Numbered from the stretch's first letter, positions 55,097 to 63,650 are shown. The stretch is 64,000 bases of DNA from Cyanobacteria bacterium SIG28 (GCA_015152525.1 SUTU01000004.1:60699-124698); one strand, 5' to 3'. Translations and numbers: made by a program. Notes: a model not told the origin generated them from the letters alone.

Positions 55097-57646
55097 TTAG
55101 TCGATGTTAACAAATTCTTCTTTTGTAATTCTGGTATCCCAACCGCCAATAAGTAATTCTTCGTGTTTAGAAATTCCGGTGTAAGATAAGCTTGCATCTT
55201 CGTATCGTTTAAATGCAAATACAGCTGAATTCATTATTTGTTCGTTAAATATGCCGATGCTTACCAAGAGCTCAAAATCAGGCATTGTTAAACCTGTAAC
55301 CTTTTGGAATAATTCCGGCTCTAATTGTGTTATGACATCTTTAAGAGTTTGCTCTCTGTTATCTGTTAGATACATAAACACAGGTATTCTTGTCGCAAAC
55401 TTCAACAATTTTTCTTGAATTTCTTTGCGCTTTGATTTAATTTCTTTTTCTTGTTCTGTTAATTCTTTCTTTTCTTCTTTTGTAAGCTCTTCTTTCTTTT
55501 CTTGTTTAGCTTTCTTGAGTGCTTCGGATTTATTAACAAGAGTCGTAAGTTCTTTGTTTAAGTTTCTAAATCCTTCAATTTTCGATAGGGCTTCCATGGC
55601 TTTTTCAGAGTCAAGAAGCTTAGAAAGAGTTTCATTATCTACATTAACCAATAATGCACTCTCCCAACGTCTTGCAAGCATTGACGACGCTGTACCTGAG
55701 ATTACAAGATCTAAAAGTTCATTAGCATCGATGATATCCATATGGCTTCCGTCGTAACATAATACAGGTAAGAAACTGATAAATTCAGAAACTTTTTCTT
55801 CAGGCGATTCTTTTGAATCAACATTTAATCTGGCACTATATTCTGCAATTTGTCTTAAAGCTCTATCCGGTGCAAAGTCAAAGACATAACAAGTATCTTT
55901 AATGATAGATTTTTCATTTGGGTTTAATCCGTCAGGATTTTTGACAGTCCAAGGAGACTGAACCCTAAATGCTGATTGAAAATAAGTTTCAGGACTTGCG
56001 GTATCTCTAAGCATAAAGATACCACCCCACTCGCTTACGGTAACACCTGTAGTTAATTTTCCGCAAGACAAGGTTATTGTTTTAGTCGCAAAGCCATTTT
56101 TAATCGCTTCTCTTACGGGTTTAAGTGCTTCTACACCCATGCCGGCATCATTGCCTGCACAAATAATAACTTGGTATTCGTTGTAGAACGGATGTTTTTT
56201 TAGAAGTTCACCCATTGCCTTACAGCTTGCAACAGAAGGTAAGAACCAAAAAGTATGATTTAAAGCACCCAGTAATCTGTAATCTGAGTACGGCATTGGC
56301 GGCTTTTTGCCAATTTTTAATTCATCAATTGTGCTGGCTTTGTATTGTCCTCTGATTAAGTTTAGCCAGTTTACAACTTCCTGCTCATATTTGAATTTTG
56401 GAAGCTCATTTTTATCCCCTTCATTTACCCCTTTATTTACCCCTTCATTTACCCCTGCAGAGAAAAATTCGTTCAAAGAAAATTCATTAAATTCACCGCC
56501 TAATGCAATTTGTTTTATTTCGTCAGGCATTTTGTAAGTCATAAGAACCATTTTAGGTAAATCCGAATAAGGATTTGCACCCTTTGTTTCGTCCCAAGAA
56601 TTTTTCTCTCTTTGTTCATCTGTGTAAGTCCAGTTAAAGATTTGATCTTCTAAGAATTCACCGTTATTTAGAGCTCTAAAAGGCGTTCCGGATAAATATA
56701 AATATGATTTAGTAGTTAAAGGCATTTGTTCTTCGTCATAGTAATCTATACCTTCGCCATTTTGTTTGGCTTGTTCTTTTTTGTCTTCAGCATCATATAA
56801 ATCTTTTGCCGAATCTCGCCAAGCACCAAAGTGGTATTCATCAAGAATTATGCAATCCCAGTTTATAAGGTGAATTTCTTCGTTACGAGGTTTTATACCA
56901 CCGGCTTCGGTTTTTTGTAATACATCTTGAAAACTTGCAAACCACACAAAAGGTTTTGAGTGGTCTATCTCGTTATATTGCAATCCTGTTCTTGAAACAA
57001 ATTGCCAGTCTTGAAAATCTACATGAGATTTTAAATCTTCTTCCCAAGAGTTTTGAACAGCAGGTTTAAAAGTAAGGACTAAAACTTTACTCCAATTCAT
57101 TTCTTTTGCGAGTTGATAAGATGTGAAAGTTTTACCAAATCTCATTTTAGCGTTCCATAGAAAGTGAGGTGTTTTACCTTCTTTTTCATAAGGATACTTT
57201 CTGAAATATTCACTTGTAAGTTTAACGGCTTTAGCTTGTTCCGGTCGCATTTTAAAATTTGCAATACGTTTACTCATATCAAATTTATGATTTTTAACCG
57301 CAAAAAGAGCTTGCTTAACTTCTTCTAAAGTGCATTCAAACCATTCAGAACCGGAAAATCTGTAATAACCGGCTTTTTCAAGAACTCTATGAACGTCGTG
57401 ATCAGTAAAATAAGTTCCGTCAAAACGAATTGCAATTTCATCTAAAAGGATTTCATAAGGATTATCAATTGGTTTATTTGTTCCAAACTGTTCAGCTATT
57501 CGTTCTTGAGCCGATTTAGTTGTAAAACCAATCTTAATAAGTCCTTTACCGTTCCTGTTTTTACCTTGCCATGGTGTTTCTTTGAATTGAGGTTCGGTAT
57601 AAGCATAAATACGAGGTATTTTGTTACTTGATAAAATTTCTGTCAT
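55097..57646 (-). CDS. GIY-YIG-like/DEAH helicase restriction-type protein
   Basis: An 849-residue effector of a restriction-like operon. Residues 10-100 resemble a T5orf172/GIY-YIG nuclease module (RIYAYTEP near 12-19 and GLIKIGFTTKSAQERI near 35-50). Residues 135-600 form a superfamily-2 helicase: ATP-binding KMRFGKTFTS (167-175), a DEYH box (269-272), LYLSGTPFRAL motif III, and a second RecA lobe with TLSCGKLTTGVTV and SAFRVQSPW. The C-terminus has a Lys/Glu coiled coil (about 700-745). It contains an in-frame 12-bp tandem repeat. It starts 7 bp after the methylase gene. No PD-(D/E)xK site was seen. Confidence 0.75.
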   Translation of the reverse strand: MTEILSSNKIPRIYAYTEPQFKETPWQGKNRNGKGLIKIGFTTKSAQERIAEQFGTNKPIDNPYEILLDEIAIRFDGTYFTDHDVHRVLEKAGYYRFSGSEWFECTLEEVKQALFAVKNHKFDMSKRIANFKMRPEQAKAVKLTSEYFRKYPYEKEGKTPHFLWNAKMRFGKTFTSYQLAKEMNWSKVLVLTFKPAVQNSWEEDLKSHVDFQDWQFVSRTGLQYNEIDHSKPFVWFASFQDVLQKTEAGGIKPRNEEIHLINWDCIILDEYHFGAWRDSAKDLYDAEDKKEQAKQNGEGIDYYDEEQMPLTTKSYLYLSGTPFRALNNGEFLEDQIFNWTYTDEQREKNSWDETKGANPYSDLPKMVLMTYKMPDEIKQIALGGEFNEFSLNEFFSAGVNEGVNKGVNEGDKNELPKFKYEQEVVNWLNLIRGQYKASTIDELKIGKKPPMPYSDYRLLGALNHTFWFLPSVASCKAMGELLKKHPFYNEYQVIICAGNDAGMGVEALKPVREAIKNGFATKTITLSCGKLTTGVTVSEWGGIFMLRDTASPETYFQSAFRVQSPWTVKNPDGLNPNEKSIIKDTCYVFDFAPDRALRQIAEYSARLNVDSKESPEEKVSEFISFLPVLCYDGSHMDIIDANELLDLVISGTASSMLARRWESALLVNVDNETLSKLLDSEKAMEALSKIEGFRNLNKELTTLVNKSEALKKAKQEKKEELTKEEKKELTEQEKEIKSKRKEIQEKLLKFATRIPVFMYLTDNREQTLKDVITQLEPELFQKVTGLTMPDFELLVSIGIFNEQIMNSAVFAFKRYEDASLSYTGISKHEELLIGGWDTRITKEEFVNID
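56421..56456. repeat. Three 12-bp tandem repeats inside the helicase gene
   Basis: Three units TCATTTACCCCT, TTATTTACCCCT, TCATTTACCCCT, preceded by a partial TTTATCCCCT. On the coding strand each encodes a GVNE or GVNK tetrapeptide (AGVNEGVNKGVNEGDKN). Because 12 is a multiple of 3, copy-number changes would alter protein length without a frameshift. Confidence 0.85.
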
Positions 57647-57653
57647 ATTTTTC

Positions 57654-59174
57654 CTATCCCATTGGTTTAATCATTGATTTGATAAAATCTGTTTCGTCTT
57701 GAGTTAATCCGTATTTTTTATATAGTTTTTCATCAGTCCATTCTTCGTTAAAATCTTGAATTGGTACAAATGAATAAACAATTTTAGTTGCGTGTTGTGT
57801 ATTTTTTCTTAGAGCTACTAAGAAGTGGAAAAAGTCTGTTTGCATATAGCTTGCTAGATTTTCAGCTAAAGTTTCATCATCGTATGAGCCGGCAATTAAA
57901 TATGTTTCTGTACAACAAGAAGGGTCTTTTACGATAATAGGTTTTATTCTGTCAGGTGTATTTCCGCTACTTCCGTTTCCAAAAACAGCAGGAACGTAAA
58001 CTTTTATTTTGTCTAATAAGTTTTTATTTTGGGTAATTTTTCTTTTGTCTATATAACCGATTTCGCCTCTTGCGTATATTTTTATAGAATTTTCAAAGGC
58101 GTTTTTCTCATAGTCTTTGAAATCAGTAGCAAATCCAAAAGGTTTTCTTGAAGTAATTTGAGTATCCATTGTGGTTTCATTCAGAGCTTGAACTTTTTTA
58201 AGTATTGAAATTGCTTCATTATATCTTATTAAAGTTTCGCAACCGTCTTCTAATAAAGGTCTTTCAGTTGTTGATATAACAGTATTTTTTTTGTGGGTAC
58301 TAAAAGAACATAATCCTTTATCATCTCTATTCCATAAGAAATAGCAAACACCGCCTTTTATTTCAACACCTGGGAAACAATCACTTGCATCCGGAAAATC
58401 GTGTATAACCCTAATTCTGTCATCATTTAACATTTCATCTCTAAAAGAGTCTAAACCTTTACCACCGGCATACCAGCGAGCAGGAATAATCATTGTTATA
58501 TATCTTGGGTTTAATTTTTTAGCTTGTTGCACAAATAAATGATAAAGTGGTTTTGCACTTGCAGCGTTACCGCCATCACTTAATTGATAAGGTGGATTGC
58601 CTATTATTACATCAAATTTCATATCTTTTAACCTCTTAAATAATTCGGAATTCCGTTGTTCATCACTGTGGATGAAAGAATAAGCGTGAGTTTCCAACTC
58701 TTCATCTCTGTCATATTCTGATTTTGAAGCATTACACATCATACATTTATCTTTAAACCATATATGGTAAGTTCTTTTATATTCAATATTTCCCTGATTG
58801 TTAGCGAATTGGCAAATAGAATACTCACCGTTGGCGTTTTTGGAACAATAAACAGAGCGTCTTGACAAAAGTCCGGTTAGCTCTGTGATTGCCAAACCGA
58901 ATAATTGGTTTTTAAATATGTGTTCAATTCTTTTGTCTAAATCCGGAATAACTTTTTCTAAACCTTCTATTAATCTCTTTGCGATTTCTCTGAGAAATAT
59001 ACCACTTTTGCAACAAGGATCTAAAAACTTTGTTTCGGGATTATTGAATAATTCTTGTGGTAGTGTATCTAAAATTTCATTAACCAGTTTAGGCGGTGTA
59101 AATACCTCATCTGATGAAAGGTGGGAAATACAATCTAAAATGTCAGGCTTATGCAATTCTTCTAAAAAACTCAT
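57654..59174 (-). CDS. Eco57I-like DNA methyltransferase (NPPY protein)
   Basis: A 506-residue N6-adenine-type methylase related to Eco57I/type-ISP enzymes. The catalytic motif IV is clear: FDVIIGNPPYQLSDGG near residue 198. Motif I is FLDPCCKSGIFLREIAKRL near residue 47, where the usual second glycine of GSG is replaced (CKSG for CGSG), so SAM binding may be altered. A CxxC pair (DKCMMCNAS) hints at a small metal site. The 230 C-terminal residues look like a target-recognition region. It overlaps the upstream methylase-like gene by 4 bp (ATGA) and precedes the helicase gene by 7 bp. Confidence 0.8.
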   Translation of the reverse strand: MSFLEELHKPDILDCISHLSSDEVFTPPKLVNEILDTLPQELFNNPETKFLDPCCKSGIFLREIAKRLIEGLEKVIPDLDKRIEHIFKNQLFGLAITELTGLLSRRSVYCSKNANGEYSICQFANNQGNIEYKRTYHIWFKDKCMMCNASKSEYDRDEELETHAYSFIHSDEQRNSELFKRLKDMKFDVIIGNPPYQLSDGGNAASAKPLYHLFVQQAKKLNPRYITMIIPARWYAGGKGLDSFRDEMLNDDRIRVIHDFPDASDCFPGVEIKGGVCYFLWNRDDKGLCSFSTHKKNTVISTTERPLLEDGCETLIRYNEAISILKKVQALNETTMDTQITSRKPFGFATDFKDYEKNAFENSIKIYARGEIGYIDKRKITQNKNLLDKIKVYVPAVFGNGSSGNTPDRIKPIIVKDPSCCTETYLIAGSYDDETLAENLASYMQTDFFHFLVALRKNTQHATKIVYSFVPIQDFNEEWTDEKLYKKYGLTQDETDFIKSMIKPMG

Positions 59175-59830
59175 GCTAATTCTCCTTCAACAAGGTTTCT
59201 GTAATGTGTAAGCGGATAAGCTTTAAGAGGTTGAGGAATGAAAACTTCTTCACCGCTATCACTTATTAAAGATGCAAACAGAGGAGTATTCAGAAATTCT
59301 GCTTGTTGGTTTATTTGAGAAAATGAATACTCTTCACGCTTAAACTGATATCCGACAAGTTTCCATTGTGTAAAAACAATTTGGTCAATTCCGTTAAGAG
59401 AATCGCCTTGTAAAATATTCTTTTTCAGAACAAATTTCATTATTTTTTTGTAAGTATCATCCGGATAAACTTTTAGAGCTTCTTTATAAGTTTTGATAGC
59501 GATTTCAAACATCCTGTTTATAGCTTGCTCGACGTTATCTTCTAATAAATCAATTCCGTAAATACTTGATAAAGCCAATAACATTTGTACTTCAAAATCA
59601 GTTTTTTTTGTTCTGTAACGAGAAGTAACAGTTTTAAGCTTTCTTTCTAAAATTGCTACAAGAAAATTACCGTCTCCGCAAGCCGGTTCAAGAAAAGTGC
59701 TGGAAATGTTTTCAGAGTCATTTTTAACCAAATCAAGCATAGCTTCAACTTCACGTCTTGCAGTTAAAACTTCGCCATGATTGCGCACTCTGTCAGAACT
59801 TTTTACTTGTATTTCCGGAACTTCAATCAT
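59171..59830 (-). CDS. Methyltransferase-like protein with SAM motif but no NPPY
   Basis: A 219-residue protein starting at ATG 59830. It carries a canonical SAM motif I, STFLEPACGDGNFLVAILER, an acidic GIDLLEDNVEQA strand end, and NILQGDSLNGI, but the chain stops before any NPPY/F catalytic motif is reached. It begins with HGEVLTARREVEAMLDLV, typical of the N-terminal region of Eco57I-type methylases. It overlaps the NPPY gene by 4 bp. It may be a SAM-binding partner of the second protein or a decayed half-methylase; both frames are intact. Confidence 0.7.
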   Translation of the reverse strand: MIEVPEIQVKSSDRVRNHGEVLTARREVEAMLDLVKNDSENISSTFLEPACGDGNFLVAILERKLKTVTSRYRTKKTDFEVQMLLALSSIYGIDLLEDNVEQAINRMFEIAIKTYKEALKVYPDDTYKKIMKFVLKKNILQGDSLNGIDQIVFTQWKLVGYQFKREEYSFSQINQQAEFLNTPLFASLISDSGEEVFIPQPLKAYPLTHYRNLVEGELA

Positions 59831-59925
59831 TATATTAAAAACCCCAACAATACAGATTATATCATAAAGAATAAAGAATATTTAGTAGTGTAATAATAAT
59901 GTATTGTTACACAATGTAAAATAAA

Positions 59926-59945
59926 GGAGCAATTTTATGTACTAA
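59926..59945 (+). promoter_or_regulatory. Minimal ORF (ATG TAC TAA) with a strong ribosome-binding site
   Basis: GGAG (59926-59929) inside AAAGGAG, then 7 nt, then ATG-TAC-TAA at 59937-59945, 46 nt before the LysM-protein start. Upstream is an ATTGT-TAC-ACAAT inverted repeat (about 59903-59915). It may be chance or a leader peptide. Confidence 0.3.
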
Positions 59946-59990
59946 CGTGTTTTTATACTAATAAGAGAAATTAATATAGAGGATTTTGCA

Positions 59991-61088
59991 ATGGTTGATA
60001 CGCATACAATAAAAAGAGGAGAGACTCTAACATCTATCGCACGTAAATATAATACGACTGTTAATAGACTTGCTGAGCTAAATAACATTAAAAACGTAAA
60101 TTTAATTATCTCTGGTGCTACATTACAATTACCTGTAGATAGTTTCGAGTACCGAACACCTGAAGTTCAAAAATCTAATACTCAAACTGTAGAAATACAG
60201 CGAAATAAAATTAAACAAAATGCAACTGTAGCACAATTTCATTCTACAACAAACGAATTAAAAGTTTCTGCAAACAAACCTGCATCAAGCAATCCATTTG
60301 GAATTATAAATACTGAAGCTAAAACGGTACCTGTTGCGAATGAAAACGTATTTGAGCAGGATACTGTAGAATTGAACAGTCGTAGATTTAAGCATAGAAC
60401 ACGCTTATTAGAAGTTGCCCAAGATAGTTTAGGCTTATATGAAATTACAACTGCTGAATATGCAATAATGAAGCAAAAAAATCCGGAAGAATTGAAAAAT
60501 ACGCAAGCAGTAATTGTTGGTGATTATGGAATGAAGAATGGACATCAATGGTGTGCATATACAGTTGGTTATTTAGCGCAAGAGGCTGGATTAGATATTG
60601 AAAAATTTAGTACGGTTCAAGCATATATAAACAAATATAAAAAAGATTACAATCAAATTTCGAGCCACACAATGACAAAGGAAAATTATAAAGAAGAACG
60701 TTGTGCACGTGCTAAAGAAATAGAAAAACAATTACCAAATATGAATGAAGGTGATTTCATTATTTGGAAAGGCGATTATATTGTTCCTCAAACTAATGGA
60801 AAAGTTCAAAAATCTACTGCATCACATATAGGTATTATTGAACATGTAGATTTAGAAAAAGGTATCGTAACTGTAATTGAAGGCAATGCTAATATTAGTG
60901 AAATGAATGAACACCAAGAAAGGATACCAGTAAGAACTTCTGCTGATTGTAAACGAGGCGCTCAAACTTTTGGTGAATATAAGGATACTAATAACAGAGA
61001 TGGTTTAATTCGTAAGCAATATACAATTGAAGAGTTGTCAAAACATGGGTATACAGGGTTTATTGACAACCAATGCCGAGTGAAATAA
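59991..61088 (+). CDS. LysM protein with CHAP-like C-terminal hydrolase domain
   Basis: A 365-residue protein. Residues 4-48 are one LysM peptidoglycan-binding module (HTIKRGETLTSIARKYNTTV, LAELNNIKN). After a flexible linker, residues 140-330 form a CHAP/NlpC-P60-type cysteine peptidase or amidase: HQWCAYTVGYLAQEAG with candidate nucleophile C188, and STASHIGIIEHV with histidine H279, followed by IEGNAN as the likely third polar residue. No signal peptide is present. GAGGA lies 7 nt before the ATG at 59991. It probably cleaves cell-wall peptide bonds, but how it leaves the cell is unclear. It is between the restriction-like operon and the zinc-ribbon nuclease. Confidence 0.75.
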   Translation: MVDTHTIKRGETLTSIARKYNTTVNRLAELNNIKNVNLIISGATLQLPVDSFEYRTPEVQKSNTQTVEIQRNKIKQNATVAQFHSTTNELKVSANKPASSNPFGIINTEAKTVPVANENVFEQDTVELNSRRFKHRTRLLEVAQDSLGLYEITTAEYAIMKQKNPEELKNTQAVIVGDYGMKNGHQWCAYTVGYLAQEAGLDIEKFSTVQAYINKYKKDYNQISSHTMTKENYKEERCARAKEIEKQLPNMNEGDFIIWKGDYIVPQTNGKVQKSTASHIGIIEHVDLEKGIVTVIEGNANISEMNEHQERIPVRTSADCKRGAQTFGEYKDTNNRDGLIRKQYTIEELSKHGYTGFIDNQCRVK

Positions 61089-61223
61089 TGGTTTCAAAAT
61101 AGGGGTATTTTAGCTTGTAGTGCGTTATTTTAAAAAGTCAAATGCATTGATTGCAGAAACGTTGCACTATGAGTACAAATTACCATTCAATTTCTTCGCT
61201 TTGGGGTTAAATTGTAAAAAAAA

Positions 61224-61272
61224 TCCCCGAACCGTCCAAGATTCGAACTTTTGTTTTGGATTTACATGATGT
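61224..61272. repeat. Direct repeat (att-like), copy 1, tRNA 3'-end-like on minus strand
   Basis: A 49-bp sequence sharing 39 of 49 positions with 63602-63650, with only 2 mismatches in the first 29. On the minus strand it reads AGTTCGAATCTTGGACGGTT and on to GGGGA, like a T-arm plus acceptor 3' strand of a tRNA without CCA. No complete tRNA is present. An attachment-site origin is inferred. Confidence 0.5.
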
Positions 61273-61280
61273 AATAAAAG

Positions 61281-61319
61281 CTACTCCTAGTAGTTATTTC
61301 AAGAATTTGCAAATTCTTG
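61281..61319. repeat. Two inverted repeats before the zinc-ribbon nuclease gene
   Basis: CTACT-CCT-AGTAG (61281-61293) and a perfect 20-bp palindrome, CAAGAATTTG/CAAATTCTTG (61300-61319), 50-90 bp before the start of the nuclease gene. They may be an operator or a terminator remnant; there is no T run. Confidence 0.55.
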
Positions 61320-61368
61320 TTAATATACTTAAACTGTATAACAGCTAAATTTGTGTTAATATTTCTTT

Positions 61369-63261
61369 ATGGAAACACTTTACGACTATTGCAAAGAAAA
61401 GAATAAAGAATATTTACTACAAGAATGGGATTATGAATTAAACAAGGATTTTGATATTAAAACTATTCTTACTGGTAGTCATACTAAAGTCTGGTGGAAA
61501 TGTTCTAAATGCGGGTATAAATGGCAAATCGCTATAAGAAACAGGGTGAATGGGAGTCATTGTCCATGTTGTATAAATAAAGTTGCTGTTGAGGGCATTA
61601 ATGACTTAACAACAACTCATCCTGAAATAGCAAAAGAATGGCATCCGACAATGAATAATGGTTTAACTCCTCAAGATATTACTGCAGGTTCTAATAAAGA
61701 TATTTGGTGGATTTGTTTACATTGTGAAAATAAGTGGAAAACAACTGTTTATCATCGGGCAATAAAAGGTTCAGGCTGTCCTAAATGTCGCCATTCAAAA
61801 AGATTGAATTATGGTACCAAAGAGAACCTATTATTCACACATCCAGAAATAGCAAAAGATTGGCATCCAACTAAAAATAAAAAGTTAAAACCTGAAATGT
61901 TTTCAAAAAATTCACGCTATAAAATTTGGTGGAAATGTCATGTTTGTGGAAAAGAGATTGAAACAGAAATAAAAAATTACAGTGGATGTAAGACTTGTAA
62001 AAAACAAATAATTCTTAACAATAAAAATTTAAGTATTACTCATCCTCAACTACTTTCAGAATGGGATAATAATAAAAATACAATAATTAAACCTGTTGAT
62101 GTTTTAGCCAGTAGTCCTAAAAAAGTGTGGTGGAAATGTGTTAAATGTGGTTATGAATGGCAAGCAAAAATTAGTAATAGAGCTGTATTAGGTAGAGGAT
62201 GTCCGTGTTGTTCTAATAGAGTTATAGTTGTTGGAGTTAATGATTTAGCAACAACCCATCCAGAAATAGCAAAAGAATGGCACCCAACAAAAAATAAAGA
62301 TTTAACACCACAAAAAGTTACATATGGTAGTAATAAAAAAGTTTGGTGGTTATGTCCCAAAGGTCATGAATATCAAGCAACTATAGGACATCGGACTTGT
62401 GGTGTTGGAACAAATTGTCCTATTTGTAATTCTGGACGTCAAACTTCTTTTGCAGAACAAGCTGTTTATTATTATGTTAAAAAGCTTTATCCAGATGCAA
62501 TTAATCGATATACTGCAGATTTTTTAGGCAGGATGGAATTAGATATTTACATTCCATCTATAAATTATGCAATTGAATACGATGGAGAACCTTGGCATAA
62601 AGGAAGTGCAAAATTAAAAAGGGAAGAAAGGAAATACATACTTTGCAAATCTAAAAATATAAAATTAGTTAGATTTAGAGAAGAAGAGGCTCCTTTAACA
62701 GCATTTATTGCTGATACTCAATTTTGTCGTGATAGATTATATGAACATTCAACCTTAGAACATACTATTCAATTGCTTTTAGAACGCTTAAATTTTAAAA
62801 GTATGGGGTGTCCGTTGGATGTAAATATTGAACGTGATAGATATGAAATTTTAAAGTACAAATATGAATTAAAAAAAGATACCTTATTAGACAAATTTCC
62901 TGATGTAGCAAAGGAATGGCATCCAACTAAAAATGGAGAACTAAAACCATCAATGTTTAAAGCTGGAACAGACCATAAAGTTTGGTGGTTATGCCCAACC
63001 TGTGGTAATGAATATGAAGCTGCAATAAATAAAAGAGCTACTAATAAGAATCCAACAGGGTGTCCAAAGTGTGGAATTTTAAAAAATTCAAAAAAAAGAA
63101 TGAAAGCTGTTAATATGATTGATATAATGACTAATCAGATTATAAGAACATTTGATTCTATTTCAGAAGCACAAAAGCTAACAAATATTAAAAATATATC
63201 AATGGTTTGTAATGGATACAGAGAAAAAGCTGGTGGTTATAAGTGGAGTTACGTAAAATAA
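61369..63261 (+). CDS. Multi-zinc-ribbon, Vsr-like nuclease, NUMOD1-like fusion
   Basis: A 630-residue protein. Five tandem treble-clef zinc ribbons (about 20-350) share a THPEIAKEWHPTKN... KVWWKCxxCGxxW...CPxC pattern; number three has CKTC and number five has CPKGH in place of CxxC. Residues 358-445 look like a PD-(D/E)xK/Vsr-type endonuclease: TSFAEQAVYYYVKKLYPDAI, MELDIYIPSINYAIEYDGEP with acidic E390, D392, E403 and D405, then IKLVRFREEE. A sixth zinc ribbon (about 500-555) and a NUMOD1-like end (NMIDIMTNQIIRTFDSISEA ... NGYREKAGGYKWSY) follow. NUMOD1 is a DNA-binding module of homing endonucleases. It has no clear Shine-Dalgarno. It is probably mobile or phage-derived. Confidence 0.8.
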   Translation: METLYDYCKEKNKEYLLQEWDYELNKDFDIKTILTGSHTKVWWKCSKCGYKWQIAIRNRVNGSHCPCCINKVAVEGINDLTTTHPEIAKEWHPTMNNGLTPQDITAGSNKDIWWICLHCENKWKTTVYHRAIKGSGCPKCRHSKRLNYGTKENLLFTHPEIAKDWHPTKNKKLKPEMFSKNSRYKIWWKCHVCGKEIETEIKNYSGCKTCKKQIILNNKNLSITHPQLLSEWDNNKNTIIKPVDVLASSPKKVWWKCVKCGYEWQAKISNRAVLGRGCPCCSNRVIVVGVNDLATTHPEIAKEWHPTKNKDLTPQKVTYGSNKKVWWLCPKGHEYQATIGHRTCGVGTNCPICNSGRQTSFAEQAVYYYVKKLYPDAINRYTADFLGRMELDIYIPSINYAIEYDGEPWHKGSAKLKREERKYILCKSKNIKLVRFREEEAPLTAFIADTQFCRDRLYEHSTLEHTIQLLLERLNFKSMGCPLDVNIERDRYEILKYKYELKKDTLLDKFPDVAKEWHPTKNGELKPSMFKAGTDHKVWWLCPTCGNEYEAAINKRATNKNPTGCPKCGILKNSKKRMKAVNMIDIMTNQIIRTFDSISEAQKLTNIKNISMVCNGYREKAGGYKWSYVK

Positions 63262-63275
63262 ATAGGAGGTGTTGT

Positions 63276-63524
63276 ATGAAAAAGATTTTGGTTAAATTCG
63301 GTATTATCGCATTAATTATCTTAGCATTTTTGTTTGGTAAAATTTCACAAAAAGATACGGGCAAGTATCAAATATTTATGCATCCAACATATAGAGCTGA
63401 CCAATTTTTACTTGATACTCAAACTGGTAGAACTTGGCAAATGACACAAGAAAGCAAAGAAAAATATATGTTCTGGCATGAAATTCCAAGAGATGAATTA
63501 TCTTTACCAACAGATAAAGAGTAA
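63276..63524 (+). CDS. Small membrane-anchored protein
   Basis: An 82-residue protein with a single N-terminal hydrophobic helix (VKFGIIALIILAFLFG) and a soluble C-terminal part with FLLDTQTGRTWQMTQESKEK, recalling small host- or phage-encoded proteins in which a single membrane anchor carries a beta-hairpin domain. Start 63276 has AGGAGGT 7 nt upstream; the in-frame start at 63243 lies inside the preceding gene. It begins 14 bp after the zinc-ribbon nuclease gene and lies inside the same repeat-bounded segment. No function offered. Confidence 0.7.
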   Translation: MKKILVKFGIIALIILAFLFGKISQKDTGKYQIFMHPTYRADQFLLDTQTGRTWQMTQESKEKYMFWHEIPRDELSLPTDKE

Positions 63525-63561
63525 AATTGATTCTGTTCGAACTTTGGAAATAAATACTATA

Positions 63562-63589
63562 AAAGGGTTTGAGATATCTCAAACCCTTT
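63562..63589. repeat. 28-bp perfect palindrome after the small membrane-protein gene
   Basis: AAAGGGTTTGAGAT mirrored by ATCTCAAACCCTTT. It lies 37 bp after the stop at 63524. It can form a long stem, but the plus strand is followed by AAAATG instead of a clean T run; the minus side is T-richer. A weak bidirectional terminator or recombination-related site. Confidence 0.7.
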
Positions 63590-63601
63590 AAAATGAAAAA
63601 C

Positions 63602-63650
63602 TCCCCAAACCGTCCAAGATTCAAACTTTTTGTGTTGAATTGCACAATGT
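63602..63650. repeat. Direct repeat (att-like), copy 2
   Basis: Partner of 61224-61272 at a distance of 2378 bp, enclosing the nuclease gene and the small membrane-protein gene. A related but shorter sequence (GTTCGAACTTTGGA, 63535-63548) lies just upstream on the other strand. Confidence 0.5.

Noticed and set aside
56421..56456. A CRISPR array
   Set aside because: The units are 12 bp, contiguous and coding in frame, without spacers. No spaced repeats of CRISPR type were seen in the window.
61224..61272. A tRNA gene on the minus strand
   Set aside because: Only T-loop and acceptor-like 3' sequence is present; no D-arm, anticodon arm or 5' acceptor strand (GAACCGT) lies upstream on that strand, and CCA is missing.
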